NCBI RefSeq assembly: GCF_001469215.1
Contig: NZ_LOFH01000002.1
Span: 1 to 64,000, forward strand
Source of the DNA: Pseudoalteromonas sp. H105
Lineage (GTDB): Bacteria; Pseudomonadota; Gammaproteobacteria; Enterobacterales; Alteromonadaceae
Length of the DNA stretch: 64,000 nucleotides
Direction of reading: 5' to 3'
In this document: piece by piece, positions 1 through 6,648 of the stretch
Layout: every line of letters begins with the position of its first letter
How positions within the stretch are numbered: the first letter of the stretch is position 1
Made by a program: the position numbers and the translations under genes
Notes under the pieces: model-generated
What the model was told of the DNA's origin: nothing
What the model saw: the letters and a program-made list of their open reading frames with translations, nothing else
The model's database searches: none

Positions 1-19
1 AAAATAAAGTTGGTATTTT

Positions 20-1024
20 ATGACTCGCGCAAGAAAAAAGCTGATTGATTTAGCATCCACATCTTATTATCACCTAATATCACGATGTGTTAGACGAGCG
101 TTTTTGTGCGGAGATGATAAATACACAGGTAAGAACTTTGATCATCGTCGGGAGTGGCTAGTAGATCGGATAAAGTTATTAAGTAGCGTATTTGCCATAG
201 ACATTGCCGCCTACGCAATTATGAGTAATCACTACCACCTAGTTGTGAACGTCAATAGGCGACAAGCTCTTGATTGGTCTGATGATGAAGTAATTACCCG
301 CTGGTATCAGCTTTATAACGGCCATATTTTAGTTGATCGCTACTTAAATGGAGAGCAGTTAGATAAGGCGAGTTTACTCTTTTTCAATGAACTCATTGCT
401 AGGTGGCGAGAACGACTCTACGACATCAGCTGGTATATGAAAAACCTTAATGAATACATTGCCCGCGAAGCCAATAAAGAAGATAACTGCACAGGTAAAT
501 ACTGGGAAGGACGCTACAAATCACAAGCATTATTAGATGAAACCGCAGTGCTTAGTTGTATGGCCTACGTTGACTTGAATCCTATCAGAGCAAACATAGC
601 CGACACGCTTGAAGACAGTGACTTCACCTCAATTCAAGAACGTATAGCGCATTTTAAAGCCTTCACCACAGAAACGGTCAAAGAGAATAAGCCCCTCAAA
701 CACATAGAGGCTCTTCAGCATGAAAGTCAACCCGCAAAGCTAAAACCATTTGGTGGAAACCACATTAAAAACACAATTCCTTTTGCCTTAGTCGATTACA
801 TTGAATTAGTTGACTGGAGTGGTCGTCACATAGATCCAAAGAAAAAAGGACATATCAACAGGGCAGTACCAAAAGTGCTGCTCACTCTAAATATAGAAGA
901 AGCGCACTGGCTTGAATCAATTCAACGCTTTAGGCAGCAATATTCAAATTTTGCAGGCAGTAAACAACGGTTAAAGCAACAAGCTGCCACCAACGATGTG
1001 AAATGGTACAAAGGCGTAGGTTAA
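20..1024 (+). CDS. IS200-like HUH transposase, REP-associated type
   Basis: This 334-residue protein has the layout of Y1 HUH transposases associated with REP sequences (RAYT/TnpA_REP). The HUH metal motif is His71-Tyr-His73 in MSNHYHLVV. The likely nucleophile is Tyr146 in LNEYIAREAN. The family signatures GKYWEGRYKS and YVDLNPIRA follow. Such proteins nick single-stranded DNA at REP-like hairpins and are often domesticated rather than freely mobile. The C-terminal third is not recognised. The gene opens the window, so any left flanking hairpin is out of view. Downstream lie a terminator-like hairpin and several repeats, in keeping with an insertion-prone region. Family assignment is firm; present activity is unknown. 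Confidence 0.88.
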   Translation: MTRARKKLIDLASTSYYHLISRCVRRAFLCGDDKYTGKNFDHRREWLVDRIKLLSSVFAIDIAAYAIMSNHYHLVVNVNRRQALDWSDDEVITRWYQLYNGHILVDRYLNGEQLDKASLLFFNELIARWRERLYDISWYMKNLNEYIAREANKEDNCTGKYWEGRYKSQALLDETAVLSCMAYVDLNPIRANIADTLEDSDFTSIQERIAHFKAFTTETVKENKPLKHIEALQHESQPAKLKPFGGNHIKNTIPFALVDYIELVDWSGRHIDPKKKGHINRAVPKVLLTLNIEEAHWLESIQRFRQQYSNFAGSKQRLKQQAATNDVKWYKGVG

Positions 1025-1206
1025 ACAATTTAACCCATTAAGTTATTGATACAAATTAAAGAATTCAATTTTTAACTTATCCTTGTGACTTAAAACCCCT
1101 TGCAAGCAAATCAACTTAACGCTTTTAGTGTGAAATATAACGACAAGGTTAACTACGACTGAGTAACTTAATTTATTGATAAAATTATATGCCTGTCCTT
1201 TTTTGA

Positions 1207-1239
1207 CCCCTCTTTTGCATTAAAAAAGGGGAGCCTTTT
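1207..1239 (+). terminator. Terminator-like hairpin after the transposase
   Basis: Arms 1207-1216 and 1222-1231 pair over ten positions with one mismatch and a 5-nt loop. A run of five T follows at 1235-1239. It lies about 180 bases after the transposase stop, so it may instead be the end of a transposase-associated repeat unit. The rest of 1025-1258 shows no gene. Confidence 0.4.
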
Positions 1240-1258
1240 TAAGCCGAAATATAGCGAC

Positions 1259-1424
1259 TCAAGCACCTGTAATTCCCTCTAAAACAGCCATTAAAACAAC
1301 CGTACATTCTCTTTTTAAATTTTATGTAAACTAGCGATAACTGATTGAACCAAAATAGGAACTCGGCTATGGTTGATTTATCAATAAAAATAAATTTAAA
1401 ACGAGTTAATCTACAGGCTCGTTA
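1259..1424 (+). promoter_or_regulatory. Leader module copy A (in frame with its gene)
   Basis: First of four copies of a repeated 5' leader. It shares about 165 bp of near identity with copy C (3135-3298). An AGGA ribosome-binding site at 1357-1360 sits 8 nt before ATG 1369, which opens a micro-ORF encoding MVDLSIKINLKRVNLQARY. Its last codons form an RNA hairpin: 1400-1407 pairs with 1416-1423 over eight positions, including two U-G pairs. In this copy the micro-ORF has no stop and reads in frame into the following gene. Function unknown. The upstream part may hold the promoter, but no confident -35/-10 could be assigned. Confidence 0.7.
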
Positions 1425-1440
1425 TGTAGCTAGGGAAGTT

Positions 1441-1905
1441 ATGCGTTTAATTTTAATGATGGCTCTATTCTTGTCTTTTAAAACCTTTGGCGCTGAGATA
1501 ATAAGCCAAGCTGAGATTTCTCAACTATATGCTAGCAATTCAGAAAGCAAAGGGATTAATAAGGTTCTTGCTATAGGCAGTAATGTTAATGTTCCTATTG
1601 AATTCTTAATAACCTCAAAAGGAAATGGTGGCTTTAGTTTACCGGGTCTCTTTCTAATTAGAATTTATGACCAACACGATGATGCAGTTTACTTTAAATC
1701 TGGTTTACTTAAAAATGAACTTGTAGACATAGATTCTAATGGTTACAAAGAGTTATTACTGTGGGGAGTAGCAGTAAGATCTGATGAAGAAACAGAGAGA
1801 GTAATAGCTGAAGTACCAGTTGTCGCAATAATTAAATACGACCTTGAAAGTAAACTTTTCAAAGTGGTGAAAAAGAGCGAAGAGATAGATATATACACCG
1901 AGTAA
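1441..1905 (+). CDS. Hypothetical exported protein behind leader copy A
   Basis: Family not recognised. The chosen start, ATG 1441, follows an AGGGAAG ribosome-binding site and begins a clean signal peptide (MRLILMMALFLSFKTFGA), giving 154 residues. An in-frame ATG at 1369 belongs to the leader micro-ORF; starting there would bury the signal peptide behind 24 basic residues. The mature part looks like a small soluble periplasmic domain, with alternating beta-type segments such as FLIRIYDQHDDAVYFKSG. Its neighbours at 2412 and 3306 have the same kind of leader but unrelated proteins. Initiation at 1369 producing an N-terminally extended form cannot be excluded. Confidence 0.6.
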   Translation: MRLILMMALFLSFKTFGAEIISQAEISQLYASNSESKGINKVLAIGSNVNVPIEFLITSKGNGGFSLPGLFLIRIYDQHDDAVYFKSGLLKNELVDIDSNGYKELLLWGVAVRSDEETERVIAEVPVVAIIKYDLESKLFKVVKKSEEIDIYTE

Positions 1906-1944
1906 ATCGCTACATAACAACACGCCCTGAGGTGGACAGCAAGC

Positions 1945-2216
1945 ACTAAAGCCCACTTTCCACCGCAAATTTTAACAGCGGTGATCCCTTACATTTCAAT
2001 GCCGTTAAGTAAGTTGATTCATCGTAGGGCGTATGTGTTTTCCAGCATCAAATAGGATTCGTATCCACTTAAATGCCAATGATCTGATGTTGGTATTAAG
2101 AGGTTTTCCTTTGGCTTCTTGCTGCCGATAATAGGCTTTTGCCCAAAATGAATAGTGCACAGATAATCTTGCCGACTCTACAAACGGTTGCCTTAAAAGC
2201 TTAGTGCATGAGTTGA
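1945..2216 (-). pseudogene. IS110-family transposase, C-terminal remnant with frameshift
   Basis: Read on the minus strand, the segment encodes LLRQPFVESARLSVHYSFW, then AKAYYRQQEAKGKP and SLAFKWIRILF, a good match to the C-terminal half of IS110-family transposases. The open frame is then lost near 2046-2050. Shifting frame restores the canonical tail CWKTHTPYDESTYLTALK, followed by GSPLLKFAVESGL and a stop at 1945-1947. The N-terminal DEDD catalytic domain is absent. This is therefore a truncated, frameshifted insertion-sequence remnant. It explains most of the gap between the first and second leader-module genes. Confidence 0.7.
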
Positions 2217-2227
2217 TCCCTCTGAGG

Positions 2228-2265
2228 CAAATCTTGACTTCAGACTTCGAGACCTTTTTTAAAAA
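2228..2265. repeat. 38-bp direct repeat, copy 1
   Basis: This 38-bp stretch recurs at 2929-2966 with four mismatches. It includes a TGACTTCA core and ends in TTTTTTAAAAA. The two copies flank the second leader module and its gene, so the block between them could have been duplicated or inserted as a unit. They may be ends of the transposase-associated elements nearby. Confidence 0.6.
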
Positions 2266-2302
2266 TAGCAAATTCTATTTTTATATCTTATTTAAAATAG
2301 TG

Positions 2303-2390
2303 AGAACTGATTGAATCAAAATAGGAGCTCGGCTATGGTTTATTCACCAATAAATATAAATTTAAAACGAGTTAATCTTCAAGCTCGTTA
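2303..2390 (+). promoter_or_regulatory. Leader module copy B
   Basis: Second copy of the leader. It has the conserved AACTGATTGAA-type upstream stretch, an AGGA ribosome-binding site, and ATG-GTT at 2335. The hairpin pairs 2366-2373 with 2382-2389. Compared with copies A and C, the innermost U-G pair is replaced by U-A, so pairing is kept. The codons for Leu-Gln differ from A and C (CTT CAA against CTA CAG) but encode the same residues. Confidence 0.7.
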
Positions 2391-2415
2391 TACGTTTCTC
2401 AAGGGTAGAGTATGA
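2335..2415 (+). CDS. Leader peptide of module B, overlapping the next start
   Basis: A 26-residue micro-ORF beginning MVYSPININLKRVNLQARY. It is preceded by AGGA at suitable spacing. Its stop TGA (2413-2415) overlaps the ATG at 2412 of the next gene as ATGA, the classic arrangement for translational coupling. The core INLKRVNLQAR is shared with copies A and C despite synonymous codon changes, which argues that the peptide itself is under selection. No known family is recognised. Expression is inferred, not shown. Confidence 0.5.
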   Translation: MVYSPININLKRVNLQARYTFLKGRV

Positions 2416-2861
2416 ATTACATAAGATTAGTATTACTAAGCATGTGTATAGCAATTTTTTACTATGTTCTGACAATATCAGCTATAGGTATCGCAGCTGC
2501 AAATGGGATTTTTTGGTGGAGTGAATGGCCTTATAATCCACATTTAGTTCACATTGGTCAAAATTTTATAGGTATTGGTTTAGCTTCACTCATTCCTGCT
2601 TATTTAGTTCACAGTTATGAACCAGATAAAAAGTGGTTAAGTATTTCAATCGTTATTTTAGCTTCAATACTTTATCAAGGTAATATCAATTACATGCCGC
2701 TAGATCCTAATGGTTTTGTTCGCTTTTTTGAAAGTACCATCATATATGGTGACTGGGGCTCTATAGGTGTACTTTTAGAAATTGTATTTTTACCCGTTAT
2801 TTGGTTGTTGGCGTTTAAACGTATAACACATATGAGCCTTAACTCTGTCATTAGGCATTAG
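2412..2861 (+). CDS. Hypothetical membrane protein behind leader copy B
   Basis: Family not recognised. The 149 residues form about four hydrophobic segments: residues 4-30 (LVLLSMCIAIFYYVLTISAI), about 48-68, about 75-90 and about 118-136. A charged loop, HSYEPDKKWLS, lies between the second and third. Its ATG overlaps the stop of the leader peptide, and no strong separate ribosome-binding site is seen, so its translation probably depends on ribosomes finishing the leader. The composition is A+T-rich like the neighbouring accessory genes. Confidence 0.65.
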   Translation: MNYIRLVLLSMCIAIFYYVLTISAIGIAAANGIFWWSEWPYNPHLVHIGQNFIGIGLASLIPAYLVHSYEPDKKWLSISIVILASILYQGNINYMPLDPNGFVRFFESTIIYGDWGSIGVLLEIVFLPVIWLLAFKRITHMSLNSVIRH

Positions 2862-2928
2862 TATACTTTTTTGTCCGTTTTATACAGTGACGGTTAATTC
2901 TATCTCAATCAACTGAAGTGAACGGGGT

Positions 2929-2966
2929 CAAATCATGACTTCATACTTCAAGATCTTTTTTAAAAA
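2929..2966. repeat. 38-bp direct repeat, copy 2
   Basis: Partner of 2228-2265 (34 of 38 positions identical). It follows a GGGGTCAAATC sequence of the kind seen near IS200-like insertions. The rest of 2862-3134 shows no gene. Confidence 0.55.
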
Positions 2967-3134
2967 ACAGTCAATAATTCGGGTATATAGAGCCTGCTTT
3001 CTTTTAAATAAAAGGCGGAATATTAACGTGAATAAGGGGATAAGTTGACCTTACGGTGACAACCGAAAATGAATGCATTCACTTCATTCTACGGCAACAG
3101 TATTGCCTTCTTTGTAATATAGAAAAGCTGCCAA

Positions 3135-3298
3135 TCAAGCTCCTGTAATCTCTCTAAAATAGTCATTAAAACAACCGCACATTATTTTTTAAATTTTATG
3201 TAAACTAGCGATAACTGATTGAACCAAAACAGGAACTCGGCTATGGTTAATGCATCAATAAAAATAAATTTAAAACGAGTTAATCTACAGGCTCGTTA
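3135..3298 (+). promoter_or_regulatory. Leader module copy C
   Basis: Nearly identical to copy A over its whole length. It has AGGA before ATG-GTT at 3243, and a hairpin pairing 3274-3281 with 3290-3297. The micro-ORF ends in TAG immediately after the hairpin, eight to nine bases before the next gene's ATG at 3306. The close match to A suggests a recent duplication or a mobile unit. Confidence 0.7.
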
Positions 3299-3299
3299 G
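3243..3299 (+). CDS. Leader peptide of module C
   Basis: An 18-residue micro-ORF with sequence MVNASIKINLKRVNLQAR, ending in TAG at 3297-3299. Only six bases separate it from the next ATG, so a terminating ribosome could reinitiate there. The peptide is the shortest complete form of the conserved leader. It shares the IKINLKRVNLQAR core with copy A. Translation is inferred from the ribosome-binding site and conservation between copies. Confidence 0.5.
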   Translation: MVNASIKINLKRVNLQAR

Positions 3300-3305
3300 G
3301 TTTCT

Positions 3306-3632
3306 ATGAAGCTACTCATAAAATGGAGTTTTATTCACGCAATTTTTACGGCTGTAAATTTAGTCGCATTACTTGCGTTATCTCTAGGTTATGGTTTCTC
3401 CGAAGATACACCAGAATATATGAATGCGTTCGCAACCTATTGGGCAAACTTTACAGAGCTGTTACTTTTTCCGTTAAATGATTTGTGGGTAAACCTACCA
3501 AAGGATAACTTCTGGAATAGTGATTTTGTCTCACTTGTAACTTACGCATTAAATAGTCTATTGTGGGGTGCGGCTATAGCTTCAAGTATTAAAGCTTACC
3601 GGAATACCAAAACCGAAAAAGTTAATTGGTAA
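3306..3632 (+). CDS. Hypothetical small membrane protein behind leader copy C
   Basis: Family not recognised. The 108 residues have an N-terminal hydrophobic helix (about 8-29, FIHAIFTAVNLVALLALSLG) and a second near the C terminus (about 78-94, LVTYALNSLLWGAAIASS). Between them is an aromatic-rich section with ATYWANFTELLLFPLNDLW. It is unrelated in sequence to the genes behind leader copies A, B and D but is likewise directed to the envelope. Translation probably follows the leader peptide that ends six bases upstream. Confidence 0.62.
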   Translation: MKLLIKWSFIHAIFTAVNLVALLALSLGYGFSEDTPEYMNAFATYWANFTELLLFPLNDLWVNLPKDNFWNSDFVSLVTYALNSLLWGAAIASSIKAYRNTKTEKVNW

Positions 3633-3655
3633 TTAGGATGACACCCATCCTAATT
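3631..3655 (+). terminator. Hairpin at the end of the leader-C gene
   Basis: Perfect 10-bp stem (3631-3640 with 3646-3655) and a 5-nt loop, overlapping the stop codon. No strong T-run follows. Confidence 0.45.
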
Positions 3656-3697
3656 ATCAACGCAATAAACTATTACTTTTGCTTATAAATTAATTGT

Positions 3698-3730
3698 CGG
3701 ATGACATGGCTTCGCTTCGCCATTTATCCG
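3698..3730. repeat. REP-like imperfect palindrome
   Basis: CGGAT and ATCCG form the outer arms, and ATGGC and GCCAT the inner arms, around TTCGCTTC. This is the shape of a REP hairpin and could relate to the REP-type transposase at the window start. Only one copy is seen here. Confidence 0.45.
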
Positions 3731-3822
3731 AGCTATGTCAAAAGGTAGGTTGGTTAAGCCGAAGGTATGACCTAACAGAATTTCAAATTCACGCCTTGAA
3801 GTCCCGCAACTGGCACAAATGC

Positions 3823-3865
3823 AACGGTCAGATTTGATTGAGTTAAGCTGATCAAATCTGACTGT
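3823..3865. terminator. Strong 16-bp hairpin downstream of the isoaspartyl dipeptidase gene
   Basis: 3823-3838 pairs with 3850-3865 over 16 positions with one G-U type mismatch and an 11-nt loop. It lies just past the minus-strand gene ending at 3911 and probably ends its transcription. No clear T-run is visible. Confidence 0.5.
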
Positions 3866-3910
3866 TAAAGTTACAGCTTATTCAATTAAGGGTATTAATC
3901 ACCCCTTTTG

Positions 3911-5077
3911 TTACTCAAATGGACCCTTGGTCACTGCAAATCCATTGTTTACCATTGGACGGCCTTGGCTCCAAACATGAACCGGCTTGAGGCTTTGGCT
4001 ATCCATTAACACTAAATCAGCATCAGCGTTTATCGCGATATTGCCTTTTTTAAGGCCTAATACATTGGCTGGGTTACGGGTAATCGCCATTAATGCGTCT
4101 TCAATACTCACCCCATACACATTTACAGCCTCTACAAAAGAGTCGTGTAAGGACGCTTCTTTACCTACCTCTAGGCCAATTAAATTAAAATCAGCATCAA
4201 AAATTGGTAGGCTGGCATGGCCGTCTGAACTCATTGTTAGCTTTGTTTTATCAACACCTTGGTCTAAACAATAAGCAAGGGCTCTTGCTGCTGCGTATTC
4301 ACCGTTCGCTAAATCGTATTCTGTGGTACTGGTGGTAAAGTCAATCGTGCCACCGCCTTTGCAAAACTCAATACCGGCATCTAACAGGGCTTTATTACGG
4401 TTCATATGAGTAGGATAAAACTGCGCTAACGAGATATCCGTTTGTTGCTCAATATCATGCAAAATGCTGAGGTGACTATCGATAGGGCCAACATGAATAC
4501 TCACCGTGCCTTTTTTACCGCTGAGCATTCCTGCCACTTTAGCTTGTGCGGCAAGTTCTGCTAGCTGCTGAACCGTAGGTTGGCTACTGCGGTGATCTGA
4601 AATTGCCACTTCACCCACACCAATAAACTCATCAATATACATCAAGTCGTCATTAATACTGCCAGTGAGTGTTTTTGCCGGAAGGTGGTATGAACCCGTG
4701 TGGCAAAATACATTTAACCCCAACTCTTTTAATCCTTTCGCTTTTGCGACTAAATTAGTGAGTGTTCGGCTGCTTGAATCTGTACCAAGTGCTGCAACAA
4801 CAGTTGTTATGCCATGTAAGGTTGCATCGGTTAAGTTCATTTCAGGTGTTCGGCTGGCAAAGCCTGCCTCGCCACCACCGCCGGTAATATGTACCAGTGA
4901 GTCAACAAAGCCGGGTGTGAGTATACAGCCTGTACCGTCAATTACTTTTATATTTGTATTGCTGTCTATATTTATCTTTTTTTGAAAATCAATGATCTTA
5001 GTACCAGCTATTAGTACATCCATTTTCCCATGAGGGCTGGGGGTGTAAAGGTGTGCCCCACAAATAAGTGTTAACAT
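3911..5077 (-). CDS. iadA: Isoaspartyl dipeptidase-like amidohydrolase with altered metal ligands
   Basis: IadA-type amidohydrolases split beta-aspartyl dipeptides such as beta-Asp-Arg. The 388-residue length fits. Family marks are ITGGGGEAGFASRTPE, TGSYHLP, ISDHRS, His195, His224 in PTHMNRN and catalytic-type Asp285 in SSDGHA. Two differences stand out. The HxH at the first strand reads Leu61-Val-His63 (DSLVH), so one expected metal-binding His is missing. The carboxylated lysine position is Glu156 (VGEVAIS). Glu at that site occurs elsewhere in amidohydrolases; loss of the first His is more unusual. The gene ends a probable operon with a permease (12-bp gap) and a TonB receptor. A secreted cyanophycinase nearby suggests beta-Asp-Arg as substrate. 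Confidence 0.82.
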   Translation of the reverse strand: MLTLICGAHLYTPSPHGKMDVLIAGTKIIDFQKKINIDSNTNIKVIDGTGCILTPGFVDSLVHITGGGGEAGFASRTPEMNLTDATLHGITTVVAALGTDSSSRTLTNLVAKAKGLKELGLNVFCHTGSYHLPAKTLTGSINDDLMYIDEFIGVGEVAISDHRSSQPTVQQLAELAAQAKVAGMLSGKKGTVSIHVGPIDSHLSILHDIEQQTDISLAQFYPTHMNRNKALLDAGIEFCKGGGTIDFTTSTTEYDLANGEYAAARALAYCLDQGVDKTKLTMSSDGHASLPIFDADFNLIGLEVGKEASLHDSFVEAVNVYGVSIEDALMAITRNPANVLGLKKGNIAINADADLVLMDSQSLKPVHVWSQGRPMVNNGFAVTKGPFE

Positions 5078-5089
5078 ATAAACGTCTTT

Positions 5090-6496
5090 TTATTGATAAT
5101 TAATAAAATAAGCAAGAAAGATAAAGCCGCTTGCTAATGCAAAAAGTGCTGCGGTAAAACGCCAAATAAAGGCCGCCCATTCGCTCCAATCTAATTTAAC
5201 AATTCCTAAGCAGCCGATGAGGCTGGCAGAGGTAGGAATGAGTATATTAGTGAGCCCATCACCCAACTGAAAAGCCAGTACCACAATTTGACGAGATACG
5301 TTGAGTAAATCGCCTAAAGGTGCCATTAAAGGCATGGTGATGGCAGCTTGCCCAGATCCTGATGACACAAAGAAATTAAATACACTTTGAAATAACAACA
5401 TTCCCCATGCCGCAACGTAGTCAGGCACTGCAGCGATACTACTTGCACTGTAATACAAAAGCGTATTAAGTGTAGAGGGCGTGCTCAAATCGCTGCCACC
5501 TAAAAGCAATACAACGCCTTTTGCCAAAGCCACTAATAGGGCTGCGGGTAATAACTCTTGCGCGCCATGTTTAAAGGCATCGGCGCTTTCATTGGCACTT
5601 TGTTTATTAAACACACTGGCAATGCATGCACTGATTAAACCTATACAGAAAAACTGCGCCGCCAGTTCAGGAATATAGTACTGGCGAGCCATGACACCCC
5701 AGATAACCCATGCAATACCAGCGACAAAGGTTAATAGAATGAGCTTATCGGCTATATCTAATGTTGGTTGGTTACTTGACTGTGTTTGTTCATTTTTAGT
5801 CTGCCTTATTGAATTGGCATAACGCACGGTAAACACCAAGCCAAACAGCGTGAACACACACCAAGCCGCCATTCTAAAACCCGCGCCAGAAAACACCGGA
5901 ATTTCTGCGATAGATTGGGCAATAGCAATGCTAAATGGGTTCATCCATGAGGTGGCAAAACCAATTTGAGTTGCTACGTAAGTCGTTAAGACCGTAACTT
6001 TTGCGTCATAGCCTAGTTGCTTCATGATAGGGAGTAGCACAATGCAAAAAGCAATGGCTTCTTCGCCCATGCCAAATACGGCCCCACCCAACGAAAATAA
6101 TAAAAAAATGAGTGGAATAAACAGCCATTCAACACGTTGTGTTTTATGAATGAGGGCCATAATGCCGTTATTAATTGCACCCGTTTTCATAATAATGCCA
6201 AACGCACCACCGGTAATGAGTATAAACGCCATTACACCTATGGTTGCGCCATATTTATCGCCCGACACTAGTCCTTCAAATAACACATTTGCAAGGCCTA
6301 TTTCACCGCCTTCGGCAAAAATAGGAGCTGTTGTGCTCTGTGTGACAGATTGGTATTGAGCAAGTTCAACTCGGTTGCTGCCCTGCTCAGCATTAAAAAA
6401 ACCGGGTGTAATAAATAAGGTGGCCAGGTAGGCAATAACAGCCACTGATAACAAGATGATACTTGCATCAGGCATGGTAAATTGTTTGTTTTTCAT
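5090..6496 (-). CDS. YfcC-family inner-membrane transporter
   Basis: This 468-residue polytopic protein of the YfcC/DcuC superfamily carries the typical LGGAVFGMGEEAIAF loop and a TSWMNPFSIAIAQ segment. It has about 11-12 membrane helices. The start is placed at ATG 6496; an upstream TTG would add six residues. Members are thought to carry amino acids, dipeptides or dicarboxylates, but few have been tested. Sitting 12 bp before the isoaspartyl dipeptidase gene and after a TonB receptor, it is a good candidate for moving beta-aspartyl dipeptides, or the released arginine or aspartate, across the inner membrane. That substrate is inferred from neighbours only. Confidence 0.78.
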   Translation of the reverse strand: MKNKQFTMPDASIILLSVAVIAYLATLFITPGFFNAEQGSNRVELAQYQSVTQSTTAPIFAEGGEIGLANVLFEGLVSGDKYGATIGVMAFILITGGAFGIIMKTGAINNGIMALIHKTQRVEWLFIPLIFLLFSLGGAVFGMGEEAIAFCIVLLPIMKQLGYDAKVTVLTTYVATQIGFATSWMNPFSIAIAQSIAEIPVFSGAGFRMAAWCVFTLFGLVFTVRYANSIRQTKNEQTQSSNQPTLDIADKLILLTFVAGIAWVIWGVMARQYYIPELAAQFFCIGLISACIASVFNKQSANESADAFKHGAQELLPAALLVALAKGVVLLLGGSDLSTPSTLNTLLYYSASSIAAVPDYVAAWGMLLFQSVFNFFVSSGSGQAAITMPLMAPLGDLLNVSRQIVVLAFQLGDGLTNILIPTSASLIGCLGIVKLDWSEWAAFIWRFTAALFALASGFIFLAYFINYQ

Positions 6497-6567
6497 AATT
6501 TCACTTTTAACCAAGGAAGGTTATTGCTTAAAAAGATCAGCATCCAACAAGTCTAACACTCATAATA

Positions 6568-6598
6568 AGTGGCACAACAATTTAACTGTTGTGCCACT
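6568..6598 (-). terminator. Perfect 12-bp hairpin between receptor and permease genes
   Basis: 6568-6579 pairs perfectly with 6587-6598 around a 7-nt loop. A second perfect 8-bp hairpin (6620-6627 with 6633-6640) lies just before it in the reading direction. They may attenuate transcription from the receptor into the permease, or stabilise mRNA ends. No T-run is seen. Confidence 0.5.
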
Positions 6599-6648
6599 GA
6601 GTGCAATTTGGATGGTGTAGCGGATAGCACGGCTATCCGCAAGTAACT

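Noticed and set aside
1912..2010. An attC-like integron recombination site (ACATAAC at one end, GTTAAGT at the other, about 99 bp)
   Set aside because: Most of the stretch is the decayed C-terminal coding end of an IS110 transposase on the minus strand, and the two halves do not pair beyond the end boxes. The leader-module hairpins are also too short and lack a matching left box, although copy C ends in GTTAGGT.
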